A stretch of DNA of 64,000 nt from assembly GCA_029706075.1 (NCBI GenBank), contig JAINUG010000021.1:1933318-1997317 (forward strand). The letters run 5' to 3'. This DNA comes from Aldrovandia affinis (lineage: Eukaryota > Chordata > Actinopteri > Notacanthiformes > Halosauridae). The translations under genes and the position numbers were made by a program. Of this stretch, positions 13,701-24,969 are shown piece by piece (position 1 is the first letter of the stretch; every line of letters starts with the position of its first letter). The notes under the pieces are model-generated. The model was not told where the DNA came from. It did no database searches and saw nothing but the letters and a program-made list of their open reading frames with translations.

Positions 13701-15589
13701 ATTAGTCCCTTGTGTGTTTATTCATTACAAAGATGTAATGGAAATATGTTGTCCAAATACTAATATTATTTATTAGTTAAAACAAATTTTGCCACTCTGA
13801 ATTTGGGAAATGGTAACTTTTTTATGTTTTGCTGAAGTAATCAAAACAGATGTGTTTGTTGCAAAGGTATTCTTACTGGATTATTGTGTCATCATAAAGC
13901 TCAGTGAGAAAAAGCACTTTTTTGCTTGGTTAATATTCTGCTGATCCAGGCAGGCTTGTGAATCCTCTGACATCCTCCATCCTGGATTAAAAATGACAGA
14001 TGTCTCCTTTTCAGTGGACTATAAATTTGCACTTTCCTGACAATGATCCAAATCCATGAGTTGTAAAAAATAATAAAACACTGCATATCATTTTAAAAAT
14101 ATATTTTACAAGTATTTTTTTAACTTGACCTGGAATCAAATTTGTTAACTGTACTGTGGCTGTCAATAAAGGTTTAACAAACCTGAGATGGCATATTTAC
14201 AAAAGGACAATTGTTATTCAACCTTTCTATTGATATCATAAGGATATGTAGCTCTTCTCAGTAGTGTTTTAACAAAATAATATTCACATGCTGCTGCTAT
14301 AAATACTTGATGAACATTTATTTCCAGAAAAATCCTCATGTAATGTATTGCAATTATGTAAAGGGGTACTTACTTATGTTTATTTCATTATCGGCATTAT
14401 CCTGAATGTGAAACATAATCTCACATAACCCATTGATTTAAGTCTCATTGAACTGCTAAACATGTAATAAATGGAGCAGAACCCCACATGCTTTACTGCA
14501 CCGAAGAGTTACCCATGGCATTGTTTGACTTATTCATATGGCTGGTTCCTTCTCATAAGTGTTAAATAAGAAAGATGCACAGAGCTTGATTGGGCCTTCA
14601 AGACACAAGCCCTCCTTTGAATTCTTATCTTTTGTCCTCAGCAGAGCTTAAAATATTCTCAAGTTTCCCCCATCCATCTTATCAGTAAAATATGCTTAAA
14701 ACTGGAAGCATACTTGTAGGCCATGCTGAATGCTAATCCAAAGGTTTTGTCCTCATAAGAAACATTTCTACCTGCAGTGTCGTATAACTTGCCAAGCAAT
14801 TTAAAGCTCACAAATAATAAAGCCCATTTCCTCTTGCTGTTAATGCTCAGCACATCCAGTGTGCAGGCCAGAGCAGTAGGAGACAGATAAAGAATCACAG
14901 CTTTACAGTAGAAAGCAGCAAATGAAGGGAAATTCATATTGACTATACTGTGTGTGTGATAGTCTAGCCTAATGATATATTGGTTTGTTTAAATAATAGC
15001 AAATTGAAGAGAAGCTGGTTTGTGAGGGGTTCAAGTAAAACACTTTAAAATTGTATAAATGCCTAACTGTGTGTTGCTCAAATCAATATACGAAGACTAT
15101 ACAAAATCTGTTTTCATTATACAATACTTTTCAGGCAAAGCATTATTGCCAAGGCATGTGTTCATTAGCCAAGGCTAATTCTTATACAGGGTTTTCACAT
15201 TCTGTCAATCAAACACTCAATCCTGATATAGGCAAACATGGAGTTCTATCCCTGTGGTTGCATTTTATAAGATAATCAGAAGGCTGTGTTATCCAACAGT
15301 GGCAGCCTGGGATTTATATGGAAACTGATGCAGATATCCTGTGTAGTTCCCCTGTTCAAGTACTGTTCCCGACATGCAAATACTTGCATAATAAAAAAGA
15401 GACTTGGAAAAAGAAAAAGGAAAATATATAATTGCAGAAAAATCGTTTTTGCAATAAAAAAAAAAAATGTCACATTACAACCTTAACCGATGCAAAATTA
15501 CTTTAGAATCATAAGTTGCCATAATCAGTTACCATACAATGTTTTCGTAAATATGGCCTTTAGACAACAAACACAAACATAGGGAACAA
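10786..15589. other. No gene recognised
   Basis: Nearly 5 kb without a supported gene. The phrase 'aatattcagaccctttgct' near 12765 is typical of the end region of another fish Tc1-like family and may be a small relic. The stretch 11100-12110 has a different, more GC-balanced texture and could be an old LTR, but I could not define ends. Poly-A at 15456-15468 and AT-rich triplet runs near 13560 are simple sequence. Confidence 0.45.
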
Positions 15590-16227
15590 TATGGGTTTAC
15601 TTCTATCCTTGAAACTGGACAGGTGAAGATTGGAAAAATGTTGCCTGGTCTGACGAATCTCGATTTCTGCTGCGACATGCAGATGGTGCGGTCAGAATTT
15701 GGCGTAAACAACATGAATCCATGCATCCATCCTGGCTTGTGTCAACGGTTCAGGCTGGTGATGGTGGTGTAATGGTGTGGGGAATGTTTTCTTGGCACAC
15801 ATTAGGCCCCTTAATGCCAATTGAGCATCGTTTAAATGCAACAGCCTACCTGAGTATTGTTGCTGATTATGTGCATCCCTTTATGGCCACAGTCTACCCA
15901 TCTTCTAATGGCTACTTCCAGCAGGATAATGTGCCATGTAACAAAGCACACATCATCTTAAACTGGAGCATCCCAATGGCCTCCACAGTCACCAGATCTT
16001 AGTCCAATAGAACACCTTTGGGATGTGGTGGAACAGGAGATTCGCAACATGAATGTGCAGCCGACAAATCTGCAGCAACTGTGGAATGCTATCATGTCAA
16101 CATGGACCAGAATCTCTGAGGAATATTTCCAGAGCCTTGTTGAATCCATGCCATGAAGAATTCAGACTGTTCTGGGGTCCTACCCAGTACTAGAAAGGTG
16201 TACCTAATAAAGTGGCCAATTAGTGTA
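15590..16227 (+). pseudogene. Tc1-like transposase relic, 5'-truncated
   Basis: The plus strand encodes the DDE catalytic half of a Tc1 transposase. 'WSDESRF' near 15647 carries the first Asp, a glycine-rich GDGGVMVWGMF block follows, and 'FQQDNVPCNKAH' near 15924 carries the second Asp. A shifted frame then holds 'SPIEHLWDVVEQEIR'-like sequence with the third acidic residue. The helix-turn-helix N-terminus is absent. The right end reads 'cctaataaagtggcc', the terminal inverted repeat typical of this common fish Tc1 family. The longest open piece is 15721-16002. The gene is broken by frameshift and 5' loss. It abuts the solo LTR that begins at 16233. Confidence 0.85.
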
Positions 16228-16232
16228 TATAT

Positions 16233-16802
16233 TGTGGTGTCCCCGGGGGTTGGGCGACACTCACGGACCTTGCAGAGGGTGTAGGCAAGTTCAAGAAAAC
16301 AGAGGAGGCAGTATACAAAACAAAAATGATAATTTATTAAACTAATACTTGACAACACAAAACAAAGGGTGGGGTCTTCGGGGGAATACAAACACATAAA
16401 GTCCGCAATCCTTAGCTCATTGTCAATGTCCAAACCAATTCCAAAATCTAGTTCCAAGTCCACAATCCAGTCCGTAGTCGATATTCAAAAGGGGGTCCTC
16501 ACACAATCCAATTCCAAACACAAAACACTCCAACAATCACTCTCTCTCCAAATACTGGCTGGTCAGTAGACTTCACAGTACTCACTCTCAAACACACTCA
16601 GCAACTCCAAACACGTTCCTACTCCTCTTCCAGTGTGATGGGAATCAGACCTTTAAATAGGCCTTGAAATGGCCTTTAGCTGTTCATTAGTCCCATTTGC
16701 TTGACTCTGTGTGACTGTGGCCTGCTGGGAAATGTAGTGTTTTCCTGGCTCCCATGTGTTGTAGGCTAGGCAGCCATTTCCTTGGGCAGCCACTATGCCA
16801 CA
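16233..16802 (-). mobile_element. Solo LTR, copy 1
   Basis: A 570-bp block begins TGTGGTGTCC and ends ATGCCACA, so it has TG...CA termini with a short inverted repeat. A second copy lies at 48180-48786 in the same orientation with strong similarity along its length. Read on the minus strand it has a TATA-like 'cctatttaaagg' and then AATAAA (as 'tttatt' near 16330), the order expected for promoter and poly(A) signal in an LTR. TATAT flanks both sides, but the site is a TA run so the target duplication is ambiguous. No internal retroelement genes lie beside it, hence 'solo'. The superfamily is unknown. Confidence 0.75.
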
Positions 16803-16830
16803 TATATATATATATATATATATACATATA

Positions 16831-17364
16831 CAGTACCAGTCAAAGGTTTGAGTACACCTTATGGATTATGGCTAATCAGGCACTCCTTCATTCTTCAGCA
16901 AGATAACAACCCGAAACACACCTTTAAGTTGTGCAAGAACTATCTGGTGAAGGAGGAATGTGAAGCCTGCCCAGTGCCCAGACCTCAATTCCATATAACT
17001 TGTATGGGATGAAATGGACAGAAGAGTCAAAGCAAAGCAACCCACAAGTGTCCCTGGGAATTGCTGCAGGAGTGCTGGGAAAACATCTCGGGTGACTTCC
17101 TGCTGAAACGTATTAACCAAATGGCCCATGTTTGTGAGGCTGTTATTGCGCCAATAGGGTGGCTATTTTGAGGAATCCAAGATTTAATTTTCAATTCAAT
17201 TTTCTTGAACATTGCTTTAATGTTCCTTTTGTTTATTGTTACATGTGTTTTTTGGTCATTTTAAAGTATTTACAACGGTTATTTACTTATACGGTGTGAA
17301 ACATTTTCAATTATGAGATAAGCCTAGTTTCCAGCCAGTGTACTCAAACCTTTGACTGTTACTG
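16831..17364 (+). mobile_element. Internally deleted Tc1-like element
   Basis: Terminal inverted repeats CAGTACCAGTCAAAGGTTTG (left) and the complementary CAAACCTTTGACTGTTACTG (right) bound a 534-bp element with TA at its left border. Inside is the C-terminal part of a Tc1 transposase: 'QQDNNPKHTFKLCKNYL' holds the second catalytic Asp, followed by a tract matching the third catalytic motif. The N-terminal DNA-binding half is deleted. The protein is broken, so movement would need transposase in trans. Confidence 0.85.
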
Positions 17365-17402
17365 TGTGTGTATATATATATAAATTCATATAAATATGAC
17401 AG

Positions 17403-17770
17403 ATAATGTGGGCCTCTGGGTGGTACAACTGGTAAAAGCACTGGTTATAAGTGCAGGTGCCCACTGCAGCCCGGGTTTGAGCCCAGGCCATGCCAGCCGG
17501 CTGTGACCGGGAGTCCCATTTGGGGGTGGCGATTGGCTGTCTGCCCCTTGGGGAAGGGGGGACGGGGGAGTGAAGCCGGCATGCGGCTCTGTGTCTGTTA
17601 TAGTCAACAGCATGGCAAGTTCCGTCTCAAAGAAGGCAGTTTGTTGTCTTTGTCATTGCTAGTCCCAGGGGTGCGGCAGCAACCTTACAGTACGAGGGGA
17701 GGGGTAGGTGAATTATAAGAATTGGCCACCAAATTGGGAGTAAAAGAAACATCTGAAATAAATAACTAAA
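17403..17770 (+). repeat. SINE, near full length
   Basis: The head 'gggcctctgggtggtacaac' and 'ccgggtttgagcccagg' (B-box-like) show a tRNA-derived promoter. The body 'gcgattggctgtctgcccct' and tail 'ttggccaccaaattgggag' match the copies at 10415 and 5640. It ends in an A-rich tail. Confidence 0.8.
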
Positions 17771-18317
17771 AAAATATGACAGATACTTTCCTCCATACAA
17801 ATTGTTTCCAGAGGATTGGGTAAGGGTTTCAATTGGCTTTTCAATTGGTTTCAATTAGCTACAAGGGTTTCAAAATATGTAGCTCACACTCGCAAAGCAC
17901 CAGACAATGGGAGTACGTTAGTCCGCTACACTATTCAAGGCCCCTATATTCGTAAATCTTGAGATTAGTTTTTTTCTTCTTCAGCAGGGTGATAGGGAAA
18001 ATAATTATAGCAATAGATTGGAAAAGGCCAGCCTAATTCCAGCCAATGCTGCTTTGTGAAACAAAGGTTTGTCAATTCTTACTCCCAGTTAAGTGCTTGT
18101 AAAAATGGAGGTTGTCACTTGTCCCAGTTATTGTGCACTGGTATTAGAACAGGAAGTGTTCAAAGACCCTAGACTTCTCTACATCCCTGCAATGTAAAAC
18201 AGCCATTGGACCCATCCTCCTAAGAATGTATGTAATTTTGCACATTTGTTTCTTCCTCATACCTGTATAGTCATTTTTTATCAGAGAACACAAGATCAAA
18301 ATGTACAACAAACCTTA
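17771..18317. other. No gene recognised
   Basis: About 550 bases between a SINE and a hAT element with no identifiable feature. Confidence 0.5.
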
Positions 18318-18325
18318 CTGCATTA

Positions 18326-19068
18326 CGGTGGCGGCGCCGGGGGCTTGCCGGGGCTGTAGCCCCATCAGGAATTTGCATTGCACCGGCGCAGCCCCCCCAA
18401 TCATTTCCTTACAATTTTACATTTTCATTAAACACTTTAAATCAAAACAACTACCAGCCGACAATTATTTTATAATTCCGTAGTAGAGGCTGTGTGTGTG
18501 TGTGTGTGGGGGCGAGACGAGAGTACCTATAACTAGCCTACGTACGTTACATTGCCATCTCGAACATTAAACTTCATTGAACTTTTACACGTTATTGGCA
18601 AGTTCGACAAAACTCCGGCGGCGGAGTTCTTTGAAGCAGTGCAGGTGCTGTACAATTTTTTTGGGGCTCTGTCCCTCGTGATCTTTTCCTAAAAAACAAA
18701 AAGAAATCAAGCCAACACAAGCTCCCTTTGATTTTGCAATGAGTGAGATGGTCTAAGCAGTGTTTATCTGTCATGTTGTGGCAATGTTTTCCTGGCTATT
18801 GGTATTGAGGGTCTGGGTCATTGTATTAATTTTTGAGTGTGTGAGATGGCAGTACATAAGCTAAATCAATGCATAGCATGCTTGTTGTAGTAGCCGTGCT
18901 GTAATATCTGACTAGATGGTTTAAACATTATGCGTAGTAATGTAGCCTTCATAGCCGTGGTCTGTGTGCCCGTGACCTGCACGGGTGTCTAAATTTCATG
19001 AGCACCCCCTCACAACCATAAAGGACCCCCTTAGCACTCCCAACCAAAATGTTCTGCCGCTGCCCCTG
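18326..19068. mobile_element. Non-autonomous hAT element, 743 bp
   Basis: The left end CGGTGGCGGCGCCGGGGG and the reverse complement of the right end, CAGGGGCAGCGGCAGAAC, are imperfect terminal inverted repeats. They are flanked by a perfect 8-bp direct repeat CTGCATTA at 18318-18325 and 19069-19076. An 8-bp duplication and CAG-type ends are the hallmark of hAT transposons. No transposase motif is present inside, so it is a non-autonomous derivative that would need hAT transposase in trans. It includes a short TG microsatellite near 18491-18507 and a GC-rich left subterminal zone. Confidence 0.85.
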
Positions 19069-19076
19069 CTGCATTA

Positions 19077-20844
19077 TTTCTTAAATGGGATTAATAGTCC
19101 ATTCAGCAGTATTACTGGTTTACTTTCTTATAATTGAGATTGAGGAATATATTCAGTTTAACTGCATTCTGGTTTGGTGTTAAATCTCAATAAATACATA
19201 AAGCAAGTTATTTTTTATCATTACATACACTACATACACCAAATTATAAACAGGAGTTTTAATTGGGCACATGAGTTATGTCCCTGTTTTAGCCCTAGTT
19301 GGACCTTTTTCATTTTTAGTTAGATTTATTCCAAGCCTGGGATTAATAGGACATAACAACTAGAACCATTTATCAACATATTCCTCATAATATGATATGT
19401 ATCATAACACAAGAGGTTACACATATAATGGTATGATGTATATCGGGATGCGCATAATGACCGTCTAATAATTCCTAGAAGTATTATAATAATTCAGTTT
19501 TCACCACAGTCACGATAGTCTGCTGCCTTTATACATTTCCACAGACATTATGAGCAGGCAATGACAGAATCTAATCAAAGACATCTGAATGTGTATTGTG
19601 TATTACTATTGTGTGCTATTATGTTTTAAATGCAGCAGATTGTAGTGTTTTATAAGGGCTTTACCAATGTTTTATGGAACGTCTGTACTCTAATAAAGAT
19701 ATACAGTAGCCTACTCTACTTACATGGTGGAAGTGCACTTGGTCTGTCCTACAAGATGTGTTGTCACATCAAGTTGTAATGAGGTGTGTCAGGTACATCA
19801 GGTACATCAAAGAGACTACAGGCAATTTACATCCATCTCTATCATTGACACACACCAGAATAGCATAAAAAAATCATAACACTATGCAAGCCAATACAAA
19901 TGTCACATTGGGTATTTATAGTATCTGTCCAAAGACACATAATGAGGTCCATTGTTTTTTGTATGAATTTTAGAGAAGACTGAACAGCTGTACATTCCAA
20001 GATTTTGATGAGAATTACAAAAAAAACATGACAACTCGACAGGTGGCAAATTGGAAAATCATACATTTGATTGGCCTGTAATAGACATTGCTATGTACAC
20101 TATATAGACTTAATTCATGCAGCTGCCTTAATTTCTATCACTGAATATAAGCACTGAGCAATGCCAAAATAAGACAAGTAAATTAAATCACACTACTAAA
20201 TGTAATTAGCTACCCACATAATGCAAAAACCATTTAAACAGATCTCCAAATGTGTAACTGTCTGCTAAAATAATTTGTTATTGTCAGATTTATATTTCCT
20301 GTGTTTTGAAAATTGTTCCATGGTTGTCAGCCCTAGCATTTTCACACTGTTCAATGGAAAAAACCAAGCCCTATGGTTTTGTCACAGTTTAGCTTGAGAC
20401 ATTAGTAACATCATACATCACGGATTGCCTCTCAGTTTCTCATACAGCTCAGAGAGTGATGGATTTTTCACTCTAGGCAATCCGTGAATATATCCTGTGC
20501 AATCTGCCTGGGAATGTCATTTGGCAAAAATGTTCCCCTCAAAAGCACCGTGGTCTTGATCCCATACAGTTGACAGTGATGAAGAATTTTACATTGAGGC
20601 AGTGAACAAGGAGGCAATTTGTTATAATGGATTTTTCTGTATCTTTCTATTACACCACGCAACTGATATGTCATCAGTCATACCTGATCACCTATTAGAA
20701 AGCACTGGTCAGATTGAGAACACATCAGTGCTTCTCACTGCTGATGCTGTAAATGAAGACATGGCTTGGCAAAGGAGCTAATGATGTAGCAGATATTAGC
20801 ATCATTTGAAGTAATTATTGTGAATTATGAATTTTAATTTGTTT
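19077..20844. other. No supported gene; hairpin and one odd ORF
   Basis: Mostly AT-rich. A structured inverted repeat lies at 20419-20486. A minus-strand open frame at 20468-20674 (68 codons, ending RQIAQDIFTDCLE) reads like protein, but I cannot name a family and it could be chance or an unrecognised exon. Confidence 0.4.
20419..20486. repeat. Interrupted 19-bp inverted repeat
   Basis: The right arm TCACTCTAGGCAATCCGTG (20468-20486) pairs fully with CACGGATTGCCT (20419-20430) plus AGAGTGA (20453-20459). The two left pieces are separated by 22 unpaired bases. The terminal loop is 8 nt. It could form a hairpin in single-stranded DNA or RNA. Confidence 0.8.
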
Positions 20845-21135
20845 TCTGATTTTATCCAGTTTTTTTCCACAATTTGATAGCCAATTACACCTGCTATTTT
20901 TAGGTAAAAGCCATAGCCCTGTGACCAGTAGTGACAAAGGTGAAGTATTGTCTCCTCCGAGACGGCACCCATCATGCTGTCGACCGTAACTCCGGCACCC
21001 CAGAGCCACTCCTGTGCGCAGTGAATGTCTTCCCTCCCTGGGGCAGACAGCCAATTTCCGCCCCCGGTGGCACTCCCGGCCAGAGCTGACTCTAGCGCGG
21101 CCGGGGAATTGAACCCCGTTTGCCGTGGCCAGCGT
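20845..21135 (-). repeat. SINE, minus orientation
   Basis: Read on the minus strand it shows a tRNA-like 'ggttcaattcccc' B-box region (21103-21115), then 'ggcagacag'-type body sequence and a tail including 'aattggctatcaaattgtgg'. It belongs to the same broad family as 10415 and 17403 but is more diverged. Confidence 0.65.
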
Positions 21136-21321
21136 CAGAGTGAATTATGAATTCTTTAAAAATGTACTAACATACTTTGTAAATAGATGTACTGTACATT
21201 AATGCTGACATGTTCAGTGATAAGAGATTTTGAGCTAGTACAGGTTGTGAGATGCGTTCAGCATGATGGACATCCTGTCCGGATTAGAAATTGAAATTCC
21301 GGTTGAAATTCTTATTAATTC

Positions 21322-21381
21322 CAGAACTAGATTTGAAGTGCCAACATTTTGACACTTCTGTGCCTTCATCAGAAGGTTCTG
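21322..21381 (-). ncRNA. Hammerhead-ribozyme-like motif
   Basis: On the minus strand CAGAAC (21381-21376) can pair with GTTCTG (21327-21322) as outer stem I. CTGATGA (21372-21366), the conserved core, is followed by a 5-bp stem II, GGCAC/GTGTC, with loop AGAA. A purine run in the position of the GAAA core and then TGTTGGC come next. In known type I hammerheads of Penelope-like retroelements the order is stem I, CUGAUGA, stem II, GAAA, short stem III, cleavage triplet. Here the GAAA reads as CAAAA, so the core G is lost and self-cleavage is doubtful. The layout is seen; a retroelement origin is inferred. Confidence 0.45.
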
Positions 21382-23219
21382 AAACATTGGCTCTTTATTA
21401 ATACATTCTGTTTTATTCATTTTAATTTCAGTTAACATGAGTCTGCAACATTAATTTAAATTTCTTGTCTACTTTGTCCAACAGTATGCATGTTGTTACT
21501 TAGAGTATGTGTTCACTCTATTAATGATAAGTCCTGCCCAGATTAATAGTGTTTCTCAAAGATCTATTTTCAAGATCTAATAATATTTTCAATATTATTC
21601 TGGTTATGAATTGCTGATGAACCTGTTCTTGGTAGAGTGTTTTATCATTTCACTCCAGTCTAAAATAGATTTTATCAGTTGAAAGCTAATATCCAGGGTG
21701 TGGTGTGAAAGTATTGGGGGGTGACGTCAGTTAGGTGATGGAACGAGAAGGACAGGGTTATTGCTGAGTTAGGTTAACCTGCATGTTCAACAATAACATG
21801 TTAGTTACAGTCAAGCATCGGACTCGTTTATTAGTTAGTAAACACGACACAGGGATCAATTATGATGATCGAAAAAACTGTAGTGGACATGCAATAAATG
21901 TGGGCATAAATACACACTCAAGGTCAATTTCATGGAAACTTGAATGCTATCAACTGTTCAGGGAATAACTGGGAACACTGCCTCCAACCATGAAATGGTC
22001 ATGCCACCTTAGAAAATCAAGAGATACACAAGATTCTGTCTCTTTGAGAAATTTGTTATAGCGATCATTATCGCTACTATGTTTTTCTTGTTGTTTACTT
22101 TGGAGCAACAGTGAGAGATGAAGAGGTGGATAACTTGCATCAAAACACACCAACATCAAAACCTGCTTTTAATATTTATGATATGACAATGTAACCACTG
22201 TACCATCCATTCTAACATTTTTATTAAAATTTTAATCATAACAGCATCTGAATTCTGGGACAGGAAAAAATCGAAAATAAGGCACTCGAGGGGCCATAAA
22301 CATCATCTCATGATTAGCTTGCATAGTATACACTGGGCTTGAACACCAGGATAGTTCAGCATGGCTTAATTATCCAAACATCCACACTTACACATAATAT
22401 AGCCATATGGAAATTTGGATTGTCTGTAATGTTTACCTTATTAGATGTTAAATTAAAATGGAAGGTTTCCACAGGCACGGAAATTAGGGATAATCTCAAT
22501 ACTGTATAATTATATCAAACTATCTTGTGTTTTTTATAACTATATTTGGAATACCATTAGATAGCATATTTGTATCAAAAGGAGCGTAGCTGGTTAAACT
22601 TTGCATCAATTTTTCAGTGACTAATTTTCAGTGACTAAAGTAAAGTTCTTTTAAATATGCTTACATGTTAAAAGTAATAGACTTGTGCTAGGGGATTTAA
22701 ATTCAGTCCAGAAATGTAATCAGGATAATATAGTTTTCACAGTTTGAACAAAATGTAAATAACTCGACATGGCAACTAATCTCCAAATGCTTTAATTCAC
22801 CAACTATATTCTGTCAACTTGACCTTTTTCAAGATCCATTCACACATTCATTACTCCTAGAGAGAAATGTGTGAGGGTTCAATGGGTGTGTAAATCATAT
22901 TATATACATTACAGTACAAATTATATATGTATGTTTACAATCCATGTAACAGAATGCCAATGTTTATTATCACAATAGATCACATGATCTATAGCCTGTT
23001 AGTTTACATACAGCAGACCATTATATTACATGGTCTTTGAACAAAACTATCAACATGCATCAGAAGCACACATATGTTTCTGGTGATCTTTGAATGGTAT
23101 GCACACTTGAGTGGGATCTCTTGTCTGTAAAGTTTGTTTCAATCGATCCATTTGCAGTTTTTACACAGCTTAACCAAAAAAACTGTACAAGTTGCCAATG
23201 GCTGACTCACATGGACAAA
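21382..23219. other. No gene recognised
   Basis: About 1.8 kb without recognisable coding or repeat features. A CRE-like 'tgacgtca' occurs near 21722 but I attach no function to it. Confidence 0.45.
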
Positions 23220-24160
23220 AACTAAGAGGGAATCTTAACTAAGATCCCCTTTAAAAAGGAAATAAAGGAAGTAGCAAATAATGACATGAACTCTGCCATG
23301 TTGGCAGCACTACAATAGCAAGAAGCTAGCCTCCAGATAATGGCCCAAAACACTGTGCATGAAACATTTGAGGAAGTGCTGTCTGAGGAGATTAAACAGC
23401 TGCAAATCATGATGTAAATGTAGAATTTTTCCATCATGCAACTAAGAGAAGACCTTTAGAAACAAACCGAATCGTTAATGATCCTTCAAAACATGATATG
23501 TTCCAACTCTCAGTTTCAGATTCTGAAAAAAGAATCAGGAAGCAACAAGGCAGAAATTTAAAGACTGCAGGCCAAACTTTTGGATTTGGAGGACAGAAGT
23601 CACAGGAACAGCGTTCGCCTGGTGGGCTTTTCTGAGTCAGTGACAGGATCAGACACCATTGGATTTCTGCATAGGAATCATTCAAGATGGTTTCCCTCTC
23701 TCAAAAACCACACCATTGATATACAGAAGCCCCATCGAATATATAACAGCAGAGGTCCAAGCCAAAAACATCCCCACACATTAATCTTTTGCCCTTGGAG
23801 GTACTCTGATAGGAAATTAGTACTACAGGCAGCGAGGGATCTGAAATCCCCTCTTAAATGTGTCTTCCTTCCTGAAATTCTTCCCCGATTACAGTAATGA
23901 AGGAGAGTATTCACCCCAATAAAAAAACCAAAGGTGGCGAAAGGTCTTCACCCATTCATGATCTACCCGCCCACCCACTAAATAAGCAACAATAGCACAA
24001 CCCACCCAACACTGTTTGAGAAATGTTGTTGCAAGCCTGACTAAATCATTCGCCATGTCACGGAACAAGGCCCACTCCTCAGCAACTGCCACATAGATGT
24101 CAAGGCCACCATAGCCGACCCAGCTCCCGAGAGAATGGACAGCTAGGTCACATAACCTAG
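23220..24160 (+). pseudogene. L1-type ORF1 relic
   Basis: The plus-strand frame 23580-23897 reads LEDRSHRNSVRLVGFSESV, the start of the RNA-recognition domain of L1-type ORF1 proteins, followed by WFPSLKN, HRIYNSRG and LQAARDLKSPLK. These appear in the family's usual order. The next piece lies in another frame (FPDYSNEGRVFTP-like, 23890-23935) and continues as a C-terminal-domain scrap near 23940-23975. The upstream part 23220-23580 would be the coiled-coil region but carries stops. ORF1 proteins bind retrotransposon RNA and act as chaperones. This one is not functional, and no ORF2 follows. It is a different L1 lineage from the element at 40585. Confidence 0.75.
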
Positions 24161-24670
24161 AGGTTAATTGGTTTTCACACAAAGAAAAAGGGAATACTGT
24201 GGTCAGTTCACATTTCGATTCTGTTTTAGCTATAATGTAACCTACTCAGATAATCTGGCTTTATTTCTTGATTTCTTGAGTTTCAGGTCAGTATATGCCC
24301 CCAACTGGATCATTTTAGACAGTTAAATCTTTGCAATATGTAAGGGACTAACAGGCAATTCTAACCAAACAGTTTTTATATTACTAGATAGCCCATAAGT
24401 TATATTGGTTGGGTTGCATACCTGGCTGGCTAACCTGTTTGGGTTTAGGCTACTTGTTTCAGCTCAGAGATGCACTAGTGTAGGATGCTGCTAATGTTCA
24501 TTTATGGCAGTTGAGGTAACATAACATGATAGTGTTTAATACATCAACACGGTATAAAACTTGAGATGTGCTTTGCGTTCACAATATCACATGTTGATAC
24601 ACTATTTGAGTTTGTACCAGTTAGAGACTTATCTTTTGCAATTGGTATTTTTTGTCAATATTTCTAATAT
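24161..24670. other. No gene recognised
   Basis: About 500 bases with no identifiable feature between the ORF1 relic and the candidate MADF-like exon. Confidence 0.4.
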
Positions 24671-24772
24671 TATAAAGATGCCATAAAAACGGCCAACTCA
24701 TGGGGGGAGATTGCAAGGACTCTCAACACAGATGAGCTGCAATGCAGCCATTTGGAAACAGTTGCGACATGG
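24671..24772 (+). pseudogene. Possible MADF/Myb-like exon fragment
   Basis: The frame reads YKDAIKTANSWGEIARTLNT, then after a one-base shift AIWKQLRHG, and meets a donor-like GTAAG at 24773. The pattern tyrosine, x(9-10), W-x-E-I-A-x-x-L, later C/x-x-W-K-x-L-R, fits the MADF DNA-binding fold found in host regulators and in PIF/Harbinger transposon partner proteins. The frameshift near 24747 argues for a relic or a sequencing error. A segment at 24970-25070 bounded by 'ttttag' and 'cag|gtgagc' stays open in a compatible phase and could be a following exon, but shows no known motif. Confidence 0.4.
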
Positions 24773-24969
24773 GTAAGATATTTATGGTAACGTTAGCTAA
24801 GCAAAACTATCTATCGATATATAGCTAACAACCTGGTATCATAGCCAAATAAAGCTTGCTAATGTTATCTGTTAGCTAGCTATAACATAATTAACATTAC
24901 TAGCTAGCTATGCATTATTATATATCAGCTAGCTTGCATCACTGGGATCAATTGTTTGTGTGTTTTAGC

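Noticed and set aside
16092-16463. Open frame similar to one at 48132-48404 on the minus strand, suggesting a paralogous gene pair
   Set aside because: Both lie within the two copies of the same solo LTR. The similarity is that of the repeat, with no protein motif or start context.
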